DNA of 64,000 nt, taken from CAZNKU01 sp045545235 (GTDB lineage: Bacteria > Bacillota > Clostridia > Monoglobales > Firm-18). Both the position numbers and the translations under genes were made by a program. Below are positions 42,456 to 51,768 of the stretch, in pieces. The stretch is taken from the NCBI GenBank assembly GCA_045545235.1, contig JAZQAN010000056.1, positions 62,001-126,000 of the forward strand, written 5' to 3'. The notes beneath the pieces are model-generated. The model did no database searches. It saw nothing but the letters and a program-made list of their open reading frames with translations, and had not been told where the DNA came from. Every line of letters starts with the position of its first letter. The stretch's first letter is position 1.

Positions 42456-43388
42456 ATGAAAAAAATTTTTATTGATGGTAAGGCAGGTACAACAGGCCTT
42501 AGAATTTACGAAAGATTAGAAAAAAGAAATGATATAGAAATTATTACATTGTCGGAGGAACTTCGAAAAGACCCCGAAGCCAGAAAGCAGGCTATAAACA
42601 GTGCGGATGTTGTGTTTTTGTGCTTGCCTGATGTTGCTTCAATTGAGGCAGTTGCAATGGTGGAAAATGACAATACTGTTATAATTGATACATCTACGGC
42701 GCACAGGACCAACCCTGACTGGGCATATGGTTTTGCAGAGCTTTCGGAAAAATTTGAAAATAAAATAAAAAACGGAAAAAGAATTGCAGTTCCCGGGTGT
42801 CACGCAAGCGGTTTTATTGCATTGGTGTATCCGCTTGTTGAGGCAGGCATTCTTTCAAAAGATGTGTTGCTTACATGTCATTCAATTACCGGCTACAGTG
42901 GCGGCGGTAAGAAGATGATTGCAGAATATGAAGATGATGACAGAAATGTTTTGCTTGATGCACCAAGACAGTACGGTATTGCACAGGGGCATAAGCATTT
43001 AAAGGAAATGGTTAAAATAAGCGGTATTGAAAATGCACCTGTATTTTGCCCCATTGTTGCTGACTTTTACAGCGGTATGGAGGTTACAGTTCCGCTATTT
43101 ACAAGTATGCTTGAAAATGGTAAAACAGTTGAAGATATTAAAAAGCTTTATGCCAAAAAGTATAACAGTGAAATTGTAAAGTATGTAGAAAATGCCGATG
43201 AGGAAGGTTTTCTTTCATCAAATAAGCTTGGCAATAAGGATAGCATGGAAATTACGGTATGCGGTAATGAAGAAAGAATTTTGCTTGTTGCAAGATATGA
43301 TAACCTTGGTAAAGGTGCTTCGGGTGCTGCACTTGAATGTCTGAATATTGTTCTCGGTAACGAAAAGACGGCTAACCTGGATATATAA
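42456..43388 (+). CDS. argC: N-acetyl-gamma-glutamyl-phosphate reductase
   Basis: A 310-residue ArgC of the short (type 2) form. It reduces N-acetylglutamyl phosphate to the semialdehyde with NADPH. N-terminal IFIDGKAGTTGLRIYERL, catalytic Cys in VPGCHASGF, and CHSITGYSGGGKKM are visible. The ATG at 42456 is chosen because TTGAGG lies seven bases upstream; the ATG six bases earlier is too close to it. First gene of the arginine operon. Confidence 0.94.
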   Translation: MKKIFIDGKAGTTGLRIYERLEKRNDIEIITLSEELRKDPEARKQAINSADVVFLCLPDVASIEAVAMVENDNTVIIDTSTAHRTNPDWAYGFAELSEKFENKIKNGKRIAVPGCHASGFIALVYPLVEAGILSKDVLLTCHSITGYSGGGKKMIAEYEDDDRNVLLDAPRQYGIAQGHKHLKEMVKISGIENAPVFCPIVADFYSGMEVTVPLFTSMLENGKTVEDIKKLYAKKYNSEIVKYVENADEEGFLSSNKLGNKDSMEITVCGNEERILLVARYDNLGKGASGAALECLNIVLGNEKTANLDI

Positions 43389-43400
43389 GGAGATGATTTT

Positions 43401-44612
43401 GTGAAGATAATTGAAGGCGGAATATGTGCCGCAAAGGGATTTAAAGCAAGCGGTATTCATTGTGGAATAAGAAAGAATAAAACAAAAAAAGATTTGTCAC
43501 TTATTTTAAGTGAAACAAAGGCAGCTACTGCGGCTGTTTATACAACCAATCTTGTTAAAGGTGCACCTTTAACAGTTACTAAAAATCATATTGCAGACGG
43601 TTATGCTCAGGCGGTTATCTGCAACAGTGGTAATGCAAATACATGTAATGCAAACGGTATTGAAATTGCTGAACAGATGAGTGCACTGGTTGCCCAAAAA
43701 ACAGGTATTGACGCAAATGATGTTGTTGTCGCTTCAACAGGTGTTATAGGTCAGCCTCTTGATATTACCCCAATTGCTAACGGTATGGATGCGTTGGTTG
43801 CAGGTCTTGGAAACAACAGCGAGGATGCTGCAGAGGGCATTATGACAACTGATACAAGACTAAAGCAAATTTCAGTAAGCTTTGAAATTGGCGGTGTTGA
43901 ATGTAAAATAGGTGGTATTGCAAAGGGTTCGGGTATGATTCACCCTAATATGGCTACTATGCTTGTGTTTATTACAACAGACTGTGCTATTTCTCCAAAA
44001 ATGCTTGGAAAGGCACTTTCAACAGATATTCAGAACACCTTTAATATGGTAAGTGTTGATGGTGATACATCTACAAACGATATGGTAAATATTCTTGCAA
44101 ACGGTATGGCAGGAAACAAGCTTATTGACTGTGAGGATGAAAATTACGCAGAGTTTATGAAGGCTCTTAACACAGTTACCGTTTACCTTTGCCAGAAAAT
44201 TGCAGGTGACGGTGAAGGCGCTACAAAGCTTTTGGAATGTAAGGTTACAGGTTCTTCAGATGTTGCAACTGCAAAAACAGTTGCAAAGTCGGTTATTTGT
44301 TCATCACTTTTAAAGGCGGCTATGTTTGGTGCAGATGCAAACTGGGGACGTGTACTTTGTGCAATTGGCTACAGCGGTGCTGATGTTGATGTAAACAAAA
44401 TTGATGTTGCTTTCCGTTCTCCAAAGGGAACTGTTGAGGTTTGCAAAAACGGTGCAGGTATTGATTTTTCAGAAGAAATTGCAAAAGAAATTTTACTTGA
44501 AGAAAAAATTGAAATTTTAATTGAACTTAACGACGGTGCAGAAAGTGCAACTGCGTGGGGTTGTGACCTTACATATGATTATGTAAAGATTAACGGAGAT
44601 TACAGAACCTGA
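43401..44612 (+). CDS. argJ: Bifunctional ornithine acetyltransferase/N-acetylglutamate synthase
   Basis: A 403-residue ArgJ, which transfers the acetyl group from N-acetylornithine to glutamate. The self-cleavage and nucleophile motif is KGSGMIHPNMATMLVF, with the Thr as nucleophile; the N-terminal GICAAKGFKASGIHCGIR and SGNANTCNANG are typical. GTG start with AAGGAG 11 bases upstream. With ArgJ the pathway is the cyclic type; whether it can also make N-acetylglutamate from acetyl-CoA cannot be told. Confidence 0.95.
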   Translation: MKIIEGGICAAKGFKASGIHCGIRKNKTKKDLSLILSETKAATAAVYTTNLVKGAPLTVTKNHIADGYAQAVICNSGNANTCNANGIEIAEQMSALVAQKTGIDANDVVVASTGVIGQPLDITPIANGMDALVAGLGNNSEDAAEGIMTTDTRLKQISVSFEIGGVECKIGGIAKGSGMIHPNMATMLVFITTDCAISPKMLGKALSTDIQNTFNMVSVDGDTSTNDMVNILANGMAGNKLIDCEDENYAEFMKALNTVTVYLCQKIAGDGEGATKLLECKVTGSSDVATAKTVAKSVICSSLLKAAMFGADANWGRVLCAIGYSGADVDVNKIDVAFRSPKGTVEVCKNGAGIDFSEEIAKEILLEEKIEILIELNDGAESATAWGCDLTYDYVKINGDYRT

Positions 44613-44630
44613 TATTTGGAGGAAATAATT

Positions 44631-45482
44631 ATGAAAATTTCTAATGCAGACAGAGCAAAAATATTAACAGAGGCTTTGCCTTACATACAAAAATACAGTA
44701 ACAAGATTCTTGTTATAAAATATGGCGGCAATGCTATGATTAACGAAGAACTTAAAGCGGCTGTTATGGGTGACATTGTGTTGCTTTCATTAATAGGTGT
44801 TAAGGTTGTGCTTGTTCACGGCGGTGGTCCTGAAATTTCAGAAATGCTTAACAAAATAGGCAAAAAGTCTGAATTTGTAAACGGGCTACGTGTAACAGAC
44901 AAGGAAACTGTAGACATTGTACAAATGGTGCTTGCCGGTAAGGTTAACAAAAGTCTTGTTAATTACATTCAGAATATAGGTGGTAAGGCTATTGGTCTTT
45001 GCGGTACTGACGGTCATATGATTGAGGCGGAAATGAAAAATCCCGAGCTTGGTTATGTTGGTGAAATTACAGATATTAACACACAACCAATTCTTGATGT
45101 GCTTGACAAGGGTTACATTCCTGTTATTTCAACAATAGGTTGTGACAACGAAGGTAATATTTATAATATTAATGCGGATACTGCTGCTGCTAAAATTGCA
45201 GGAAAGCTTCAGGCAGAAAGCTTTATTTCAATGACTGATATCCGCGGCTTGCTTCGCGACAAGGATGATGAAGAAACTGTTATACCTGTTGTAAATGTAA
45301 GTGAGGCACCTCAGCTTATCCACGAAGGCATTATATCAGGAGGTATGATTCCGAAGATTGAATGCTGTATCGAGGCTATAAGACAGGGTGTTGGTCAGGT
45401 GTTTATTATTGATGGACGTGTTCCTCATTCAATACTTATAGAAGTACTTACCGATGAAGGTATCGGCACAATGTTTAAATAA
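44631..45482 (+). CDS. argB: Acetylglutamate kinase
   Basis: A 283-residue amino-acid kinase-family enzyme that phosphorylates N-acetylglutamate. Motifs: LVIKYGGNAM, VLVHGGGPEISEML, FVNGLRVTD, and C-terminal GMIPKIECC with GVGQVFIIDGR. The ATG at 44631 has GGAGG eight bases upstream; a TTG 15 bases earlier would overlap that site. The N-terminal helix seen in arginine-inhibited ArgB appears present (RAKILTEALPYIQKY), so feedback control is likely. Confidence 0.95.
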   Translation: MKISNADRAKILTEALPYIQKYSNKILVIKYGGNAMINEELKAAVMGDIVLLSLIGVKVVLVHGGGPEISEMLNKIGKKSEFVNGLRVTDKETVDIVQMVLAGKVNKSLVNYIQNIGGKAIGLCGTDGHMIEAEMKNPELGYVGEITDINTQPILDVLDKGYIPVISTIGCDNEGNIYNINADTAAAKIAGKLQAESFISMTDIRGLLRDKDDEETVIPVVNVSEAPQLIHEGIISGGMIPKIECCIEAIRQGVGQVFIIDGRVPHSILIEVLTDEGIGTMFK

Positions 45483-45500
45483 TTCAAGGGAGTTTTTTCG

Positions 45501-46661
45501 ATGAACATTAAAGAGGCAGACAAACAGTATATTATGCCAACCTACGGACGTTTTGACCTTTGTATCGTTAAAGGTGAAGGCAGTACATATTATGATGAAA
45601 ACGGAAAGAAATATATAGATATGGGTACTGGTATTGCGGTTAATACTTTCGGTGCAAACGATGATGTGTGGAAGAATGCCGTAATAGAGCAGATTAATAA
45701 AATTCAGCATACATCAAACCTTTATTACAGTGAACCTTGCGTTAAGCTTGCTAAACTGCTTTGTGAAAAAACAGGTATGAAAAAAGTTTTCTTCGGTAAT
45801 TCAGGTGCAGAAGCTAACGAATGTGCAATTAAGGGTGCAAGAAAGTTTGGTACAGACATCCGTGAAGATAAAAATGTAATCATTACATTAAAAGACAGTT
45901 TCCACGGCAGAACTGTTACAACACTTTCTGCTACGGGGCAGGATGTGTTCCACAAAAACTTTACTCCTTTTACAGAGGGCTTTGTACACGTTACTGCTAA
46001 CGATATTGATGAACTTAAAAATGCAGTAAACGACAATGTGTGTGCAATTATGATTGAAATAGTACAGGGTGAAGGCGGAGTTAATACTCTTGACCGCGAA
46101 TACCTTGAGGCTATTGAAAAAATCACTACAGAAAATGACATCTTGCTTGTTGTTGATGAAGTGCAGACAGGTAACGGAAGAACCGGTTCAATGTATGCTT
46201 TTATGCAGTTTGGTTTAACACCTGACATTGTTTCAACTGCAAAAGGTCTTGCTGGTGGTTTGCCTATGGGTGCCACTATGTTTGGTGAACGTGTTGAAGA
46301 CGTTCTTCCTGCAGGTACTCACGGTTCAACCTTTGGCGGTAATCCGGTTTGTGCAAATGCGGCGGTAAGCGTTGTGGAAAGACTTGATGACAAGCTTTTT
46401 GAAACTGTAAAGGAAAACAGTAAATATCTTGTTGGAAAATTACTTGAAATGGATAAGGTTAAAAGTGTAAGCGGTCTTGGGTATATGCTTGGTATAGAAA
46501 TTGATGGTGATGCAAAGGCTGTTGCAAACAAGTGTATTGAAAACGGACTTTTGGTGCTTACTGCAAAGACAAAAATCAGACTTTTACCTGCACTTAATAT
46601 AAGCCGTGAGGAAATAGATTCGGCACTCGAAATATTTGAAAGGGTTTTAAATAATGACTGA
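45501..46661 (+). CDS. argD: Acetylornithine aminotransferase
   Basis: A 386-residue class III PLP-dependent aminotransferase converting N-acetylglutamate semialdehyde to N-acetylornithine. FGNSGAEANECAIKGARKFG, the Asp of LLVVDEVQTGNGRTG, the PLP Lys in STAKGLAGGLPMG and GSTFGGNPVCANAA are visible. Its last eight bases overlap the start of the amidohydrolase gene. Confidence 0.95.
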   Translation: MNIKEADKQYIMPTYGRFDLCIVKGEGSTYYDENGKKYIDMGTGIAVNTFGANDDVWKNAVIEQINKIQHTSNLYYSEPCVKLAKLLCEKTGMKKVFFGNSGAEANECAIKGARKFGTDIREDKNVIITLKDSFHGRTVTTLSATGQDVFHKNFTPFTEGFVHVTANDIDELKNAVNDNVCAIMIEIVQGEGGVNTLDREYLEAIEKITTENDILLVVDEVQTGNGRTGSMYAFMQFGLTPDIVSTAKGLAGGLPMGATMFGERVEDVLPAGTHGSTFGGNPVCANAAVSVVERLDDKLFETVKENSKYLVGKLLEMDKVKSVSGLGYMLGIEIDGDAKAVANKCIENGLLVLTAKTKIRLLPALNISREEIDSALEIFERVLNND

Positions 46662-47559
46662 TTTTGAAAATATCAGAAAGATTGATATACATGTTCACGC
46701 TTCACTTTTTTCAGATATTACTCCTTCACCCTATCTTTCATCAGATGAGCTTTTAAGGATATATGACGAAAATAACATAGAAGCGGGTGTTTTAATGTCC
46801 TCAGCTGATGCCTTTGGACTTGGAACCGTGTCACCATCTGAACAGAGTAAGGTGCTTAGTGATAATTCAAATGGAAGACTTAAGTGGTTTTGCAATGTAT
46901 CACCATTTGCTTTGGAAAATTCACCTTGTGCGGATTTATCCAGGCTTATAAATCACTATAAATCACTTGGTGCTAAGGGTGTAGGTGAGGTATCAGCAAA
47001 TATATATGCGGATGATCCTTTTATGGATAATTTGTTTTATCATTGTGCAAAGGCAGATATGCCTGTAATTGTTCACCTTGCAACAAAAATTGGTGGTACT
47101 TACGGGATTGTTGATGATTGGGGACTTCCACGTATTGAAAAAATGCTTAAAAAACATAAAGGGCTTAAGCTTATAGGTCATTCACAGGTTTTCTGGAGTG
47201 AAATTTCTTCGGATTGTACTGAAGAGGAACGTTCGGAGTATCCTGCCGGAAAGGTTAAAGAGGGAAGAATTGCCACTCTGATGAGAGAATATGACAACCT
47301 TTACTGTGATCTGTCCGCAGGAAGCGGAGCAAATGCTATGATGCGTGACAGAGAATATGCTGCGGACTTTTTAAATGAATTTGCCGACAGAATTTTTTAT
47401 GGAACAGACCTTTGCCGAAAGGGGCAGGAATTCCGTAAGGACTTTTCGGTGTTTCTTGAAAATCTTGTCAGCGATGGGTTGATAAGCTTTGAAAATTATG
47501 TTAAAATTGTCAGAAACAATGCCGCAAAATTACTTGGCATTGAAGAATATAAATTATAA
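46654..47559 (+). CDS. Amidohydrolase-family (amidohydrolase 2-type) protein
   Basis: A 301-residue TIM-barrel metal-dependent hydrolase: IDIHVHASLF metal motif at the N-terminus, VIVHLATKIGG, LIGHSQVFWSEI, and FYGTDLCRKGQEF near the C-terminus. It resembles the amidohydrolase 2 group (hydrolases and decarboxylases). It overlaps argD by eight bases and precedes argF, so it is firmly in the arginine operon. An ArgE-like deacetylase role is not needed because ArgJ is present; its job is unknown. Confidence 0.8.
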   Translation: MTDFENIRKIDIHVHASLFSDITPSPYLSSDELLRIYDENNIEAGVLMSSADAFGLGTVSPSEQSKVLSDNSNGRLKWFCNVSPFALENSPCADLSRLINHYKSLGAKGVGEVSANIYADDPFMDNLFYHCAKADMPVIVHLATKIGGTYGIVDDWGLPRIEKMLKKHKGLKLIGHSQVFWSEISSDCTEEERSEYPAGKVKEGRIATLMREYDNLYCDLSAGSGANAMMRDREYAADFLNEFADRIFYGTDLCRKGQEFRKDFSVFLENLVSDGLISFENYVKIVRNNAAKLLGIEEYKL

Positions 47560-47597
47560 TATCCTGTGTTACTTTGCAGGCGGAATGGAGAATTAAA

Positions 47598-48515
47598 ATG
47601 AAACTTAATCATTTTTTAAAACTATCAGATTTGTCAACAGAAGAAATAACAGAACTTCTTAATATGGCAGACCAGCTTAAGTACGAAAAGAAAAACGGTA
47701 TTCCCCATAAAATTCTTGAGGGTAAATCTCTTGGTATGATTTTTGAAAAATCATCTACAAGAACTCGTGTTTCTTTTGAAGTTGGTATGTACGAGCTTGG
47801 CGGCAACCCTATGTTTTTAAGCTCTAACGATTTGCAGATAGGCAGAGGCGAGCCTGTTGAGGATACTGCACGTGTTCTTTCAAGAATGATTGACGGTATT
47901 ATGATAAGAACTTTTGCACAACAAGAGGTTGAGGACCTTGCAAAATACGGTTCTATTCCTGTTATAAACGGTCTTACTGACTATGCTCACCCTTGTCAGG
48001 TGCTTGCTGACCTTATGACAATCCGTGAACATAAAATGTCACTTGCAGGTCTTAAGCTTTGCTTTGTTGGTGACGGTAACAATATGGCAAATTCACTTAT
48101 TGTAGGTTGTATTAAAATGGGTATGAAGGTTTCAATTGCATGCCCTGAAAATTATAAACCTGATGCTGAAATTATGAAGTGGGCATATGAAAGCGGTAAC
48201 TTTGAGTGTACAACTGATATTCTTGCTGCCGCTAAGGATGCAGATGTTTTATACACAGATGTATGGGCTTCAATGGGGCAGGAAGAGGAAGCAAAAGAAA
48301 GACAGAAGGTATTTAAGAATTATCAGATTAATGATAGTGTTATGGCTGTCGCAAAGGATGATGCTATGGTTTTACATTGCTTGCCTGCACACAGAGAAGA
48401 AGAAATTACTGCAAAGGTGTTTGAAGAACACGCTGACGAAATTTTTGACGAGGCTGAAAACAGATTGCATGCACAAAAAGCTATATTGGTTGCTTGCATG
48501 GGAAATAATAATTAA
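47598..48515 (+). CDS. argF: Ornithine carbamoyltransferase
   Basis: A 305-residue ArgF: carbamoyl-phosphate motif EKSSTRTRVSFEVG, the DYAHPCQVLADL motif, FVGDGNNMANSL, and the ornithine-binding HCLPAHREEE. It makes citrulline from ornithine and carbamoyl phosphate, the latter supplied by carA/carB (61710 on). The ATG at 47598 has TGGAGA about seven bases upstream. A terminator follows. argG and argH are not in the window. Confidence 0.95.
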   Translation: MKLNHFLKLSDLSTEEITELLNMADQLKYEKKNGIPHKILEGKSLGMIFEKSSTRTRVSFEVGMYELGGNPMFLSSNDLQIGRGEPVEDTARVLSRMIDGIMIRTFAQQEVEDLAKYGSIPVINGLTDYAHPCQVLADLMTIREHKMSLAGLKLCFVGDGNNMANSLIVGCIKMGMKVSIACPENYKPDAEIMKWAYESGNFECTTDILAAAKDADVLYTDVWASMGQEEEAKERQKVFKNYQINDSVMAVAKDDAMVLHCLPAHREEEITAKVFEEHADEIFDEAENRLHAQKAILVACMGNNN

Positions 48516-48516
48516 T

Positions 48517-48555
48517 GATGAAATCCACAAGAATTGGGTCTTGTGGATTTCTTTC
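48517..48555 (+). terminator. Terminator after the arg operon
   Basis: AAATCCACAAGA (48521-48532) and TCTTGTGGATTT (48539-48550) form a 12-bp stem with an ATTGGG loop, followed by CTTTC. Confidence 0.85.
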
Positions 48556-48595
48556 ATCATGTCACGTTGAAAAGCCTGCGTTGTGCCATAAAAAT

Positions 48596-48759
48596 AAAAA
48601 AGGTGTGCGGCACAGAGCCACACACCGAAAAATGCACGACTCTCGCTGCGAAACGAATTTCAATACTTTCCAAAACGATTGTATGTGAAAATAGAGTATG
48701 CATTTTTACCAAATGAAAAAACATACAATCGTCACATGGATTTATTAAATTCGTTTCGC
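48596..48759 (-). ncRNA. Unrecognised structured small RNA, copy 1
   Basis: About 164 nt with its own promoter and terminator on the minus strand. Outer stem P1: GCGAAACGAATTT (48759-48747) with AAATTCGTTTCGC (48660-48648). Inner stem P2: ACGATTGTATGT (48732-48721) with ACATACAATCGT (48686-48675). The apical loop keeps ATTTGGTAAAAATGCAT and CTCT. The 3' strand AGAG...TGCATTTTT (48643-48628) is complementary to loop bases AAAAATGCA...CTCT (48707-48693), a long-range pseudoknot. Terminator: GGTGTGTGGC with GCCGCACACC and a T-run. A second copy at 52012-52173 has the same elements with covarying stems. I do not recognise the family. Confidence 0.82.
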
Positions 48760-48765
48760 AAAATT

Positions 48766-48794
48766 ATTATATCATATAAATTAAAAATGTGCAA
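48766..48794 (-). promoter_or_regulatory. Promoter of small RNA copy 1
   Basis: Minus strand TTGCAC (48794-48789), 17 bases, TATAAT (48771-48766); the RNA would begin at or near G48759, the first base of stem P1. Confidence 0.8.
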
Positions 48795-48802
48795 TAGAAA
48801 TT

Positions 48803-48858
48803 CGCTATCCGCGAGGGACTTACTTTTGCGCGGACAAAAGTAAGCAAAAATCCGCGCC
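48803..48858 (+). repeat. Pseudoknot-forming repeat, copy 1
   Basis: Begins CGCTATCCGCG. A 10-bp stem CTTACTTTTG with CAAAAGTAAG encloses CGCGGA, and the bases GCGCGGA can pair with TCCGCGC 16 bases downstream, an H-type pseudoknot. A related copy is at 51769-51826. Function unknown; probably a dispersed repeat. Confidence 0.65.
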
Positions 48859-48953
48859 GTAAAATCCAAACTCGAAGACACACTATGTAATTTTTAAAGC
48901 GAATTTTTTGAATAAATTTGTTGTATTTTCCTGAATAAAATTGTTATATCATA

Positions 48954-48982
48954 TTGTGTTTTTAAAACATTTGTAGTATAAT
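48954..48982 (+). promoter_or_regulatory. Promoter for the DUF1846 gene
   Basis: TTGTGT (48954-48959), 17 bases, TATAAT (48977-48982), 33 bases before the ATG. Confidence 0.78.
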
Positions 48983-49015
48983 AAATAAGTTAGTTGATAT
49001 AAAGGAGTACAGGTT

Positions 49016-50503
49016 ATGAAAAGCAGGATAGGTTTTGACAACGACAAATATTTGCAGATGCAGGCTCAGTATATAGGTGAGAGAATATCCATCTTTGGTG
49101 AAAAGCTTTACCTTGAACTTGGGGGAAAGTTGTTTGATGATTTTCACGCTTCAAGAGTGTTGCCGGGCTTTAAGCCTGACAGTAAGGTTAAAATGCTTTT
49201 GCATCTTAAGGATAAGCTTGAAATTGTTATTGCAATAGCTGCTATGGATATTGTTAACAACAAAATTCGTGGTGACTATAACATAACATACGATATGGAT
49301 GTTCTTCGTCTTATAGATGCTTTTCGTACAATAGGTCTTTATGTGGGTAGTGTTGTAATTACACAATACACAGGTCAGCCTCAGGTTGATAAGTTTAAAA
49401 AGAAGCTTGAAAGTCAGGGCGTAAAGGTATTTATGCATTATATTATTGAGGGTTATCCTGCTGATATAGAGCATATTGTAAGTGATGAGGGCTTTGGTAA
49501 AAATGAATATGTAGAAACTGAAAGACCTCTTGTAGTAGTTACTGCACCCGGTCCCGGAAGCGGAAAAATGGCAACTTGCCTTTCACAGCTTTATCACGAA
49601 AATAAAAGGGGTATTAAGGCAGGGTATGCTAAGTTTGAAACCTTCCCTGTTTGGAATCTGCCTCTTAACCATCCTGTAAATCTTGCTTATGAGGCGGCAA
49701 CAGCTGACCTTAATGATGTTAATATGATTGATCCGTTTCACCTTTCTGCATATGGTGAAACTACGGTAAATTATAACAGAGATATTGAAGTTTTTCCTGT
49801 ACTTAATGCAATTTTTGAAAAGATTATGGGAGAAAGTCCTTATAAATCACCTACTGATATGGGTGTTAATATGGCAGGAAATTGCATTTTTGATAACGAT
49901 GCAGTTTGTGAAGCTTCAAGAAAAGAAATTGTAAGAAGATATTATAATGCTCTTGGTAACAGAAAAAAAGGAACCTCTACAATGGAGGAGGTTCTTAAAA
50001 TAGAGCTTATTATGAAACAGGCAGAAACAAGTGTTGAATGCAGAGCTTGTGTGAAGCCTGCACTTGAAAAGGCAGAGCTTACAGGTGCACCTGCAGCTGC
50101 TATTGAACTTCCTGACGGAAGGGTTGTGACAGGTAAAACAAGTGATCTGTTGGGTGCGTCAGCGGCGACAATTTTGAATGCACTTAAGGCACTTGCAGGT
50201 CTTGATGACGATGTTTATTTGATTTCTCCTGAGGTTATAGAGCCTATTCAGGACCTTAAAACAAAAAATCTTGGAAATCATAATCCTCGTCTTCATATAG
50301 ATGAAACGCTGATTGCTCTTGCAATAAGTGCCACAACAAACGAAACTGCAGCAAAGGCATTTTCAATGCTTGAGTCTTTAAGAGGTACAGAGGCACATTC
50401 TTCAGTTATTCTTTCGCAAATTGATGATGCAACCTTTAAAAAGCTTGGCATTAATCTTACTTGCGAGCCTGTATATCAGACTAAAAAATTATATCACGCG
50501 TGA
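49016..50503 (+). CDS. DUF1846 family protein
   Basis: A 495-residue protein of the DUF1846 family, common in Firmicutes and of uncertain function. The N-terminal motif is RIGFDNDKYLQMQAQYI, followed by FGEKLYLELGGKLFDDFHA and a P-loop-like TAPGPGSGKMATCLSQLY. The C-terminal third has LLGASAATILNALKALAG. Family length is matched. AAAGGAG precedes the ATG. The flavodiiron gene begins eight bases after it, so the two are co-transcribed, which hints at a redox or stress connection. Confidence 0.9.
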   Translation: MKSRIGFDNDKYLQMQAQYIGERISIFGEKLYLELGGKLFDDFHASRVLPGFKPDSKVKMLLHLKDKLEIVIAIAAMDIVNNKIRGDYNITYDMDVLRLIDAFRTIGLYVGSVVITQYTGQPQVDKFKKKLESQGVKVFMHYIIEGYPADIEHIVSDEGFGKNEYVETERPLVVVTAPGPGSGKMATCLSQLYHENKRGIKAGYAKFETFPVWNLPLNHPVNLAYEAATADLNDVNMIDPFHLSAYGETTVNYNRDIEVFPVLNAIFEKIMGESPYKSPTDMGVNMAGNCIFDNDAVCEASRKEIVRRYYNALGNRKKGTSTMEEVLKIELIMKQAETSVECRACVKPALEKAELTGAPAAAIELPDGRVVTGKTSDLLGASAATILNALKALAGLDDDVYLISPEVIEPIQDLKTKNLGNHNPRLHIDETLIALAISATTNETAAKAFSMLESLRGTEAHSSVILSQIDDATFKKLGINLTCEPVYQTKKLYHA

Positions 50504-50511
50504 GGTAGATT

Positions 50512-51675
50512 ATGATAAAAAATATTACAGATTCAGTTATTTATACAGGTGTTGATGACAAAACACTTGATTTGTTTGAAAGTCAGTATATAATTCCAAA
50601 TGGTATCTCATATAATTCATATGTTATTATGGATGAAAAAATTGCAATTATGGATACTGTTGACAAAAGGGGTACAGATGAGTGGCTTGAAAATGTCACA
50701 AAGGTGCTTGATGGCAAAAGTCCTGATTATCTTGTGGTTTTGCATATGGAGCCTGATCACGCTGGAAATATTCAGAATTTGTGTGAAAAATATCCTCAAA
50801 TGCAGGTTGTTGTAAACAAAAAAACAGCGGCTATGATTCCGCAGTTTTTTGAAATGGATATTACAGAACGTAGTGTTATAGTGGAAGAAGGAGGTAAACT
50901 TTCACTTGGTAAACACGAGCTTACTTTTGTAATGGCGCCTATGATTCACTGGCCTGAAGTTATGGTGGCTTATGATTCTTGTGATAAAATCCTTTTCTCT
51001 GCAGATGCATTTGGTAAATTCGGTGCTTTGGATGCTGATGAGGACTGGACTTGCGAAGCAAGAAGATACTATATAAACATTGTAGGTAAGTACGGCGTGC
51101 AGGTACAGGCATTGCTTAAAAAGGCGGCGGCTTTGGATATACAGACAATTTGTCCGTTGCACGGTCCTATACTTACAGATAATCTGGATTTTTATATAGG
51201 TAAATACAATGTATGGAGCAGTTACGAGCCTGAAGATGACGGCGTTTTGGTTGCTTATGCATCAATACACGGAAATACAAGAAAGGCTGTAGAAAAACTT
51301 GAGGAAATACTTAAGGAAAAAGGTGCAAAAAAGGTTGCGGTTTGTGACCTTGCCCGTGAGGATATGGCAGAGGCAATAGAAGATGCATTCAGATATGACA
51401 AGCTTATTGTTGCCTGCCCTACATATGACGGATGCCTGTTCCCTTGTATGGAAGACTTTTTGTATCACCTTAAAATTAAAACTTACAGAAACCGCAAGGT
51501 TGGTATTGTAGAAAACGGTTCATGGGCACCGATGTCAGGAAAGCTTATGAAGGCTTATTTTGAACAGATGAAGGATATAACCATCTGTGAAAATATGGTT
51601 ACAATCAAGTCATCAATGAAGGAAAATACAATTGGTGACCTTGAAAAGCTGGCGGATGAAATACTTTCAAAATAA
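50512..51675 (+). CDS. Flavodiiron protein (FprA-type A-type flavoprotein)
   Basis: A 387-residue flavodiiron protein. The N-terminal beta-lactamase-like domain carries the di-iron ligands in LHMEPDHAGN (HxExDH) and later CPLHGP; the C-terminal flavodoxin domain starts near residue 245 with VAYASIHGNTRKAVE and has CPTYDGCLFPCMED. These enzymes reduce O2 to water (or NO to N2O) in anaerobes. No rubredoxin gene is adjacent. Co-transcribed with the DUF1846 gene. Confidence 0.95.
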   Translation: MIKNITDSVIYTGVDDKTLDLFESQYIIPNGISYNSYVIMDEKIAIMDTVDKRGTDEWLENVTKVLDGKSPDYLVVLHMEPDHAGNIQNLCEKYPQMQVVVNKKTAAMIPQFFEMDITERSVIVEEGGKLSLGKHELTFVMAPMIHWPEVMVAYDSCDKILFSADAFGKFGALDADEDWTCEARRYYINIVGKYGVQVQALLKKAAALDIQTICPLHGPILTDNLDFYIGKYNVWSSYEPEDDGVLVAYASIHGNTRKAVEKLEEILKEKGAKKVAVCDLAREDMAEAIEDAFRYDKLIVACPTYDGCLFPCMEDFLYHLKIKTYRNRKVGIVENGSWAPMSGKLMKAYFEQMKDITICENMVTIKSSMKENTIGDLEKLADEILSK

Positions 51676-51726
51676 AAATATTTAAATGGTGTAGTAAAAT
51701 TTTGTTTTGCTATGCAGTGTACTCTA

Positions 51727-51762
51727 AAGGACAGTAACTGATTAGTTAGTGTCCTTTTTTCT
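51727..51762 (+). terminator. Terminator after the flavodiiron gene
   Basis: AGGACA-G-TAACT pairs with AGTTA-G-TGTCCT and is followed by TTTTTTCTTTTTT. Confidence 0.85.
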
Positions 51763-51768
51763 TTTTTC

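Noticed and set aside
48596..48759. 6S RNA as identity of the small RNA
   Set aside because: A long closing stem is shared, but the conserved loop-to-3' pseudoknot and the intrinsic terminator with an alternative pairing do not fit the 6S layout. Without a model search the possibility is not fully excluded.
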